Shown: positions 55,684-64,000 of the stretch, one piece after another
Layout of the letters: the number at the start of each line of letters is the position of its first letter
Position numbering within the stretch: the stretch's first letter is position 1
Origin: Solicoccozyma terricola
Taxonomy: Eukaryota > Basidiomycota > Tremellomycetes > Filobasidiales > Piskurozymaceae
Length of the DNA: 64,000 nucleotides
Reading direction: 5' to 3'
Assembly: GCA_001600875.1 (NCBI GenBank)
Contig: BCLD01000022.1
Coordinates: forward strand, 6,364 to 70,363
Program-made: the position numbers and the translations under genes
Notes under the pieces: model-generated
What the model saw: the letters and a program-made list of their open reading frames with translations, nothing else
Told to the model about the DNA's origin: nothing
The model's database searches: none

Positions 55684-57886
55684 ATGGCTTCATCATCAAC
55701 GTTCGTGATACCTACCGTCTCTCCCTTTCGGTATCGAATCAAGGCTAACACAAGCTGCTTCGTATGCCAATGTAGTACCGCTAGCAGCTCATCTCATTCC
55801 CAACAACAGGATTGGAAATCTCAAGTCACTGCTCCACCTCGGGATGAGCGTCCTCAAACTGAAGTGATTTGTCTCTCAATTGCGTTCATCTCGGCGCTTG
55901 ATTCCTGACTAGCAACTTTTTTAATCTTTACAGGATGTCCTCGCGACTAAAGGCTCGGAATTCCAAGATTATTATCTGAAACGCGAACTGTTAATGGGAA
56001 TCTACGAAGCTGGCTTTGAGAGACCGTCACCAATCCAGGAGGAAGCTATACCAATCGCTTTAACCGGGAGGGATATTTTGGGTGGGTAGAGAGAAGGGAG
56101 AGGGGGTGGACGAGGCTTTGCGTCAAGAGTCGAACGCTGATGGATGTTTTTTTTGTGGGTTCCATACAGCACGAGCAAAGAATGGAACCGGCAAGGTGGG
56201 TCTATTGGTCCATGGGGACGTATCGCTCTTGATGGTAACTGATGACGCTCAACCTTTACCTGCCCAGACCGCCGCTTTCACCATCCCGACCCTGGAAAAG
56301 ATCAACCCAAAGCTTAATCATGTCCAAGCCGTTCTCATGGTCCCTACCAGAGAACTTGCGCTTCAAACATCCCAAGTCGCCAAGACGCTGTCCAAGCACA
56401 TGGGACTTCAAATCATGGTTTCAACCGGTGGTACTACTCTTCGCGACGACATCCTCCGACTCGATGAACCAGTACACGTTATAGTAGCTACTCCAGGAAG
56501 ATTACTCGACCTCGCTCAAAAGGGCATTGCCGATCTGAGTCAATGCAAGATGTTTGTTATGGATGAGGCGGATAAACTGCTCAGTCCAGAGTTTACTCCG
56601 GTGATGGAGCAGTTGTTGGGCTTGTGCCACAAGGATAGACAGGTCATGTTATTCTCAGCTACATTCCCGATGATTGTCAAGGACTTTAGGGTGAGTGAAT
56701 AGTCGCAAGCGCACGATTTTCTATCAGACTGACCTTACCTATCGTCCCTAGGACCGCAACATGCGCGATGCTTACGAGATCAACTTGATGGAGGAATTGA
56801 CATTGCGCGGTGTTACCCAATATTACGCATTCGTAGAGGAACGTCAGAAAGTACACTGCCTGAATACGCTGTTCTCCAAGGTGCTTTTGGGAGAGAGATC
56901 GCCAGTCGTTTTTTCAATCAGCTGACATGACCGTACAATGACCAGCTTCAAATCAATCAATCAATCATCTTCTGCAACTCCACCAACCGAGTCGAACTCC
57001 TCGCCAAGAAGATTACCGAACTCGGCTACTCTTGCTTCTACTCCCACGCCAAGATGCTTCAGGCTCATCGAAACAGGGTGTTCCATGACTTTAGAGCTGG
57101 TGCTTGCCGTAATCTCGTCTGTTCTGGTGAGCGAATGACGTATCGTTGGATCTCCGTGACATGTCACGCTAACAGGCGGTACTACATTCGTAGACCTCTT
57201 GACTCGAGGTATAGACATTCAGGCCGTGAACGTGGTGATCAACTTTGGTACGTGTTTGATCGTTTGTATGACATCACCTGAAGAGTCACTGCTGACTTTG
57301 CACCCACCCATTCCGCAGATTTCCCAAAGACCGCCGAGTCATACCTCCACCGAATCGGTCGTTCTGGTCGTTTCGGTCACCTCGGTCTGGCCATTTCGCT
57401 ACTTACCGTGAGTTCAAGCGATTCATCGGTTACCACGAACCTTTCCCTGAATCAGACCCCCATTTTCGTTCATGACAGTACGAAGACCGACACAACCTAT
57501 ACCGAATAGAGCAGGAGCTTGGCACAGAAATCGCTGCCATTCCAGTACACATCGATCCCAAGCTCTACGTCGCTCCATCTTCCATTCCCGAGTCCACCAC
57601 TACCACTTCCGCGCCATCATCGGTTCCTTCACCTGCTCCCGTGCAGAAGCAGAAGCAGGATAATGGCAACGGTAATGCACAGACTCAGGTCCAGCAGCAA
57701 CAGCGACAGCAGCAACAGCAGCAGTCACAACAACAGCCACGACTGCCGCCAGCTGGCAACGTCAACGCGAATCGAGCCCCACAGCAACGTCAGTCACGAC
57801 CACCACAAGCGAACGGTGCTCAGCACCAGCAGAGGTCGAATGGCTTGCCGCAAGGGCAGGGTTTGCCTCAGCGACCGCAGGCATGA
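55684..57886 (+). CDS. DHH1: DEAD-box RNA helicase Dhh1 (DDX6)
   Basis: Exon 1 (about 55684-55700) joins through a 75-nt intron with a GCTAAC branch site to give [20 protein letters not shown]. The helicase motifs follow in order: Q motif [20 protein letters not shown] (I), PTRELALQ (Ia), [17 protein letters not shown], then [34 protein letters not shown] and [13 protein letters not shown]. The C-terminus is a Gln/Pro/Asn-rich tail encoded by CAG/CAA repeats, ending LPQRPQA. Dhh1 promotes decapping and translational repression in P-bodies. In Cryptococcus the orthologue is known as Vad1. Identification is firm. Confidence 0.95.
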
Positions 57887-58389
57887 GGGTTGAGGTGGAA
57901 TGTGAACGGTGCGATTGTGGAGAGGAAGTTGGCAAGGGATGCAGCTCGTTGGGAAGGAACCAGAGGGAAGGAGTGACAATAGGACTGTAGCTGAAGAGTC
58001 TGAGGACTCTCGAGCACAGGTAGTGAAGATGACGAGGCAAGAGCGTGAAAGCAGGATCGACCTCTCCAACAGAGGTGGTCAGGACAGTCAATGTTCGTTG
58101 TCAAGCAGACAAGTACAGGTTATCTTCTGCAATCGGGGGACAGTCTAGATGTTGTTATATTCTTCAACAGAAATAGCACGACGATTCGTCCAAACCTCGA
58201 TTTTGAAGGGACCTTTTTTCTCGGAGGTTATTCTCAAGGTCTTATTTTGTTTTCCTTCATATTTATCTTTTCAGCGTCGAGATGTGGTAGATTGGCCCCC
58301 TTATGGTTGCAATCACCCATCCTAGCTCTATTATGATCATGAGAATACACCGAGAACAGAAGCTTCACAAGAGTGCGGTCTTTGCCTAC
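57887..58389. other. Convergent region between DHH1 and MDE1
   Basis: About 500 bp separates the DHH1 stop from the MDE1 stop on the opposite strand. It should be mainly 3' untranslated sequence, with AT-rich patches at 58150-58280. I see no gene. Confidence 0.5.
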
Positions 58390-59748
58390 CTACCGACTCT
58401 CCTCGTCGGGCAACAACGGCAAGCCTGCAAGCTTCATCTTCACCTGTAAAGAGCGCACGCAAAGTTGAAGCGCTGGCTGCCATTGTTACTTGTCTGTCGG
58501 CACTCACAGCAATCTCTAACAGGTAGTCCAGGCACTCCGCTTGAGTCTTGGCTTGCTCCCAACTTCCACCTATGAGATTTGGGAAAATGTTCAGCCAAAA
58601 TGGATCTCCACATCGCAAGCGATCGCAAGCCAGACTCACCCCAAACATACAGCCCATGCCTTCTCACCAGCACGGCTGGAGCATCCGGGTACTTCTCCAT
58701 GGCCTGTATTAAATTTCGAATAAGCAAAGCTCCTCTTGGCATCTTCTTGATCACTCGAAGCTCACCTCTGCCATACCATCTGTCAGGTCCTCCTCGTCCG
58801 CCGTGTTCTCTATAATAGGGATCTCAAGCGTGTCGAAGAAACTCAAGGTCTTGCCTGTTCCTCCGATCCGGATACCCTTGATCATCTCTTGATGAGAGAT
58901 ACGGAATGTAGGGGAGTCAGGGTGGAGGAGGGTTGTCATGACTGTGCGGTCGGGCCCAAAGGGATCAGTCGTGGTCGACACTAAAGAAATGAAAGTAGAT
59001 GACGGACCTGCATGTTGCGAGTGTGTGTGGATGCAAGCCTTTGCATCACGCATTCGGAAGGCATTCCAGAACAGTGGTGTGCATGCGGACTCTTTCAATC
59101 CCTGTTTCCCTCACCTCGGTCAGCATGAAAACGTGAAATTATTCAGCTAAACCCCCTGCCTTTACCTTCTTTCCTGGCACACGGATGACGTCTCGCTTTT
59201 GTCCTGGTCGAGGAATGGCACTCTGATTGAACGGCAGGACGAAAATATCCTGGGGGCGGATGCGCTCCTTTTGAACTCCTGAAGGAGCAAGGTAGACGTG
59301 ATCTCTTCGTGGTGCAAGAGGAAAATTTAAACGACGGATGTTTAGATCCTCCAAGACAGATGTAGGAGCGACAAATCAACTCACTCATGTCTGATGCTAA
59401 TACCTACATGAAATTGACGGTCAATTGTAAACATCTCGCACGACTAGCCAGATCATATACTCCGTTTCTCACCACCGCCAGTGCCAGTGACCCATCCCAG
59501 CTCTGATAAACGCGTTCAAAACCGGTCAGCAGTCAGCCAACACGGATAGAGAGCTGGAAGGAACTCGCTGTAGAACTCTCTACACAGCTCGCAGATCAAA
59601 TTGGCGGGCTGCCGTCCGGTCATCAGAAGAGTGTGAGCTCTCTACGGTCAGAGTGATGCTCGGAGCTTGGCGGGTCTCTCTGGCTCACGTGTTCTGGATC
59701 GTCGCTGATGACGAGATGGTCATGCTGGTCACTGGTGGTAGATGCCAT
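58390..59748 (-). CDS. MDE1: Methylthioribulose-1-phosphate dehydratase
   Basis: The start is at 59748 ([20 protein letters not shown]), spliced to [14 protein letters not shown] and then to the diagnostic [10 protein letters not shown] plus [20 protein letters not shown]. Downstream are [53 protein letters not shown] and [18 protein letters not shown]. The end is [16 protein letters not shown] (stop 58390). This is the class II aldolase-fold MDE1/APIP enzyme of the methionine salvage pathway, with HTHS as part of its zinc site. Two CACGTG boxes lie in its promoter (59840 and 59854). One splice near 59500-59590 is not fully resolved. It is convergent with DHH1 and follows DLD on the same strand. 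Confidence 0.9.
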
Positions 59749-59839
59749 GGGTGATAGCTGGTGATAGCTGGAGATAGCTGAGGACGTTGGATGAAGATGT
59801 AGATGCTGTTGGACTTTTGGATCTCCCCAAATCGGGTGA

Positions 59840-59859
59840 CACGTGGTTCTGGGCACGTG
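59840..59859. promoter_or_regulatory. Paired CACGTG boxes in the MDE1 promoter
   Basis: CACGTG occurs at 59840-59845 and 59854-59859, about 95-110 bp upstream of the MDE1 start and within the 215-bp gap to the DLD gene. In fungi CACGTG is bound by Cbf1-type factors that control sulfur-amino-acid genes, which fits a methionine-salvage gene. Binding is inferred. Confidence 0.55.
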
Positions 59860-59963
59860 CGCGGGATAATCGCCACCCGGGGTTCCTGGCTGAAAATATT
59901 GCTTGCTATCCATCGCCTAATCTACCTACAAGCAAGCCCTTCTCTCCGTCAGTCGGGATACAG

Positions 59964-62392
59964 CTACAAGGGCCAGGTGGGTGAGAAATCGACTGGACCG
60001 GTCACGGCGAACTCCACAAGACCCACCTTGCCAGGGTTCATGATGCCGTTAGGATCAAGGGCGTTCTTGAGCGTCATCATCACTGCAAGAGTTCCATCAC
60101 CTAACTCGGACCTCAAGTACATCTGTAAAGCAAGCAAGGGAATCAGCTTCCGAGTTTGGAAGATGACTTCAATCCTCAGCCACTTACCTTCTTCCCGATT
60201 CCGACCCCATGTTCGCCTGCGCTCAAACAGTGGGAGTGGATCAGCATCAGAGTAGCCGTGAAGTTGATTATGCGACGGCACGCTCAACTGACCAGTACAA
60301 GTTCCGTCCAACGAGATCGCCCTTTCCACCATCTATAATGACGAGCACCACCTTTCATCAGTCTGCATCGGTACTCGCGACTTACAACCACACTCACCCG
60401 ATGCGCCGCCTCATCAACCTTCTCGAACTCTCCTGGTATTCTGGGGTCAAAGATGAGGGCCGCATGGAAGTTTCCATCACCGACATGCCTATTTTTCAAT
60501 TCACAGATCGAATAAATCAGTGATGTGCTATGTAAGATTTCTGACGACCCACTCACCCTAGCAATGGTCCGACGATCCCATGCTTCTCCAAATCGTCCTG
60601 GGTCTCCTTGACCAATCGGGCCAGCTGGCCCACCGGTACACAAACGTCCGTAGAGTAGCAAGTTCCACCCTCCACTAATGCCATTGCACTCCAATGAGCT
60701 GCTTTCCTCGCTCTCCACAACTCTTCGCTTTGTTCTTCATCCTTTGCAAAAATGAGATCCTTACCACCGTACTTTTTCACGATTTCACGGACGATCGAGG
60801 TTGACTCTGCGATTGAACCGGGTGGGCCTTGGAATTTGAAGAAGATGGAATCGGCGACAGGGAGGGGTTGAGAGATGTTTCCAAACTTGTTGATGGCTGA
60901 CATCATCAGGGTGTCGCAGAGTTCAACGCATTCTGTAAGAGATGGGGAGAGCCCATTCAATACCGCAACAATTGGGCCCTCATCGTGGGGGAAAGGAACC
61001 CACGCATAGTAACACCCTGATTCAAGATATCTCTGACAGCATTTACTGCCTCTTCCACACCTGGAAAGCCGCAGACAGCTACGCTGGTCGGCAGGATAGG
61101 CGCCAGCTTGATAGTAGCTGTATAATTCGTAACTCTGTGAGCATGGTTCTCGTGAGATAGTCAGGGTCACGCACTTTGAGTCACAATACCCAATGTACCC
61201 TCCGCGCCGATGAATAGCTTGGTCAGATCATAACCTGCTGAAGACTTTCTGTGGAGGTCAGCCATGCATTGTCAGTGAATCGACATTTGCTTAGTTCAAA
61301 TGATTCATTGTTTCACCTTGACCGTTGCCGGGTTTTGATGACATCTCCATTCGGAAGGACAACGGTCTGAACGAAAGCAACAACATGAGCTGTGCTTGCC
61401 AATGGGCCAAAGGAGAAACGAAGAGCCCACCGCGTTAAGAAACCACTCTCCTTTCGCTGTTCCGTAGCGTACAGCATTCGTTCCGCTGTAAGACCGTATT
61501 GACATAATTGGAACATATCTCACACCACAATGGTACATGCCCACCTGCAACCTGTGGCCATCATTCCGCCTAGACAAGCCGAGGGGCCTGAAGGAAGCGA
61601 ACTCGTTATTCATTGTCAATAGCACTACACAACGTCGTCAAGACGAACCTGGATCAAGTGGGAAGAACAACCCAGTCTCTAGATCTTTCAGATGCTGGTT
61701 CAAATCTTCCCACCGCACTCCAGCCTGGACGACGGCATCACCGTCTTCAAGATGAATCTCCAGCACCTGGTCCATCCGAGACAGATCCACACAAATACCC
61801 CCAAACGGACAGGTTATATGACCTTCTAGGGATGTGCCGCCGCTGTACGGAGTGACGGGGATGCGATGTTCATGAGCGAGACGCTGGACGGTAGACACAT
61901 CTTCCGTAGACTCTGCGTAGACTACAACGGAGGGCACAGCAGCAGCTGCAAGGGACAAGTGGCAGGTAATTCAGCCCTTGAAACACTCCAGCCAGCGGTT
62001 GAACCAAATTCACCATGATATGTGTTCGGTGATTGTCCATGACCAAGACAATCGTCCTTGTCTGTTGTCACTTTACTTGTCCCCAAAGTTTCCCTCAGGA
62101 TCGCTATCACCTTGTCGGTCTCCTGCTTGTCGGCGTATTTGGGGGTTTCGTCGTGGAGGTCAACTGAGAGCTCAATGGATGGCTTGGTTGCCGCTGACTC
62201 GGCATATGCTTTAGCCCATGACAGATCAGACCATAGCTGGGAGACCGCCAAGGTCGCTATTCCGGTGAGCGCGATGATGGCCGATGTGGGAAGCCGACGG
62301 GTGAAGGTAGGCTTGGAAGCGTATGGTCTCCTCGCAGATCTGGTGGAGGCAACAAGGCGGGCCAGACGGTGCGAAGAGGTTGAGCGCAGCAT
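59964..62392 (-). CDS. DLD1: D-lactate dehydrogenase (cytochrome), mitochondrial
   Basis: The start is at 62392 ([20 protein letters not shown]), with an Arg/Ser-rich mitochondrial presequence and a hydrophobic stretch, [18 protein letters not shown]. The FAD-binding domain is [43 protein letters not shown], and [19 protein letters not shown]. The C-terminal oxidase domain includes [30 protein letters not shown] and [15 protein letters not shown], and ends [13 protein letters not shown] plus a short tail. The enzyme oxidises D-lactate in the mitochondrial inner membrane or intermembrane space and passes electrons to cytochrome c. At least ten introns are present. The paralogous yeast Dld2/Dld3 lack the membrane segment, so DLD1 is the better fit. 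Confidence 0.88.
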
Positions 62393-62557
62393 GATGTGTG
62401 TGGGTAAGATGATGACGGGCAAGTGAGCAGAATGCCATCGCCCGTTGAAACACGCAAAAGGGTTGGGAACGGCGATACATCTTCCTCGGGGAAAAGTAAA
62501 CAAATCCGGGCCGATGCCGAGCCATGCTATACAAATTATACAAATCATTACTATACT

Positions 62558-64000
62558 TTATTCGAACCCCTCATGTCCCATTGCCAAGCTATGCAACTCG
62601 ATCAGGTAGCCATTGTACGCATCCCTTTCCGGATCTACCTTCTCCCTCTCTGCATTGCGCGAGCTCGCTCCAGCTCCGTTGGAGAGTCGCGTGGCTGGCC
62701 CACCAGCTTGATCGCTGCTAAGTCTTGTAGAGGCACGAGGATCAACTCGACATTGCAAATTGAGCATATGATTGTAGTCGTCGAACGAGAAGACTGGCTG
62801 GGATGTTTGAATGAACTCGAGCATTGCCTGTGTGTGTGTGTGTGTGTGCATGAGAATAGAATAAGTCTGTCCGGGAGGTCGGACATGTCACCCGCCTACA
62901 CTCACCTTCGGGCCCATTTCATACATATCCCAGTACTCTCGCGCTTTCCAAAGATCAGCATCCTCCGGACGATCAACAACGTTTCGCAACGCCTGCTGTA
63001 TCGCAAGCATGTTTCGTCGGATCTTGCTGACACCGTGCGAAGTGGCATATCGGATGGTTCTTCCGTATGTGATGAGCAGCTGGGATATGAGCTCACCCAG
63101 GCCTGAAAAGACGAAACTGTCCAGGCGACAGCCATCAGCGCTCGTTCTTATGAATTGCCCTCCCAAAGACACTTACCTCCTATGTTCATCAGGCACTGCT
63201 GTCGACACAGCGGCGTAACAGTCACTCAGGTCGAAGGTCCAGTCCGTAACGAAGGAATCTGGCTCGAAGCTATCCGCATCGATTCGGTAGTTGCCCTGAA
63301 GTAACGCCATCAGCATGTGCTGGAAGCAGCGGTGTGAGGGAATCACTCACCTTGCTCAGGGATGCGTGTAGATAAGCCATAGCACGCGTCCGGACTTCTA
63401 GTCGAATGGTGTACAGCAGCATATCGGCAAGCTGTGTGTATGTGGACAGAAGCGAGTCCAGCCGTCTGCAAGCGGTGATAAAGGGTGAACAAAAAGCGAC
63501 CCGCTTATGAAACCACATAACTGACTGGCTCATTGCGGTTGATAAGGTGAGAGGAGGCATATTTCGGCCCTCGAGAGGGTCAGAGAGCTGGAAGGGGTCA
63601 AATGGGTAAGTTGGGCGCCGCCCGCAGCGGAGGTGAGCCGAAGACTCACCGATTCTCGATGGTAACGCTCTAAACTTGGAGAAACCAATTCATCTGACAC
63701 CTCTTTCAGCTTGGTGAGTTTGCCAACAAGCCAGCGCTGATTGGACCACACGAATGCGTATCAGCTGGACTACTACTCTGATTGACTTGTGATGTACCCA
63801 CCATACTGTAGCTTATGTGAGCAAGTGTCTGGAAGTCCTTGTTCGATTTGATCAGATCAGCCTTTGTTACCACCTTGTTCTCGAGTAAAGACATTTCCAG
63901 TCGGGTCTCATGTGCGTGCATCTCGGAGTAAGGTGTAGGATCGTCAGGCTGAATCAACCGGCATAATTAAGTTGAGGTCCTTCGATTTCCGATTCTCAGA
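62558..64000 (-). CDS. SEC8: Exocyst subunit Sec8, C-terminal part (5' end outside window)
   Basis: Several minus-strand exons run off the right edge. Visible pieces, from 5' to 3', are LENKVVTKADLIKSNKDFQT with LAHISYSM, RWLVGKLTKLKEVSDELVSP, LLYTIRLEVRTRAMAYLHAS and DWTFDLSDCYAAVSTAVPDE. They continue with SGLGELISQLLITYGRTIRY, GVSKIRRNMLAIQQALRNVV and LWKAREYWDMYEMGPKAMLE, and end FSFDDYNHMLNLQCRVD with a short disordered tail (stop 62558-62560). The NxxxLQQ-ln helix and REYWDM block fit the Sec8 C-terminal helical rod of the exocyst, which tethers secretory vesicles. A CA/GT run at 62830-62850 lies in an intron. Confidence 0.75.

Noticed and set aside
61686..61698. GGTTCAAATC, similar to a tRNA B box
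   Set aside because: It lies in a conserved coding block of the D-lactate dehydrogenase (VRWEDLNQ), and no cloverleaf or A box surrounds it.

Overview
The window reads as nuclear DNA of a basidiomycete yeast, most likely a tremellomycete (Cryptococcus/Kwoniella-like). This is inferred from gene content and architecture only. Genes are dense and almost all are broken by many short GT-AG introns, often about 50-90 nt with a CTNAC-like branch point. Products include Tup1, Dhh1, Rli1, Leu5, Ste14 and Sec8. There are no bacterial operons, no rRNA and no convincing tRNA. One assembly gap (148 N) lies at 26036-26183. Gene models below were assembled by eye from frames, splice sites and family motifs.

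Region 1 (1-11.3 kb) is accessory in character. Two diverged, directly repeated copies of a segment of about 560 bp (421-995 and 2801-3357) flank two kinds of tandem duplication and an ORF interrupted by one stop. Next comes a TET/JBP-type 2-oxoglutarate/Fe(II) dioxygenase (3708-5960, minus). Then comes a protein with DUF3435 (tyrosine-recombinase-like) features (6581-9149, plus). Last is a Dicer-like protein with two RNase III-like domains, of which only the first keeps the catalytic acidic residues (about 9146-11248, plus). A DNA-modification enzyme, a recombinase-like protein and an RNase III protein side by side is the most unusual part of the window.

Region 2 (11.3-24 kb) is mostly housekeeping: RPF2 (ribosome assembly), a CSN12/PCID2-type PCI protein, an EF-hand mitochondrial carrier, a decayed 6-phosphogluconate dehydrogenase paralogue (internal deletion plus frameshift), a DUF1771-Smr protein and RPL24. 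Region 3 (24-35.3 kb) holds an unidentified membrane-like gene, STE14 with its 3' end lost at the gap, RPL16/RPL13A, two tandem KRE9/KNH-like surface proteins, the mitochondrial CoA carrier LEU5 and a disordered hypothetical protein.

Region 4 (35.3-48.7 kb) holds a long unidentified multi-exon gene, a WBP2-like GRAM protein, cytochrome b5 with a repeat-filled intron, and a TAF4-like TFIID subunit. A repeat-rich stretch of 2.8 kb without a gene follows. Region 5 (48.7-64 kb) is core genes: TUP1, RLI1 (ABCE1), DHH1, MDE1 (methionine salvage), a D-lactate dehydrogenase and the 3' part of SEC8.

A recurrent base-level feature is long C homopolymers on the coding strand of introns and leaders. CACGTG boxes cluster in the MDE1 promoter and in the divergent STE14/RPL16 promoter.
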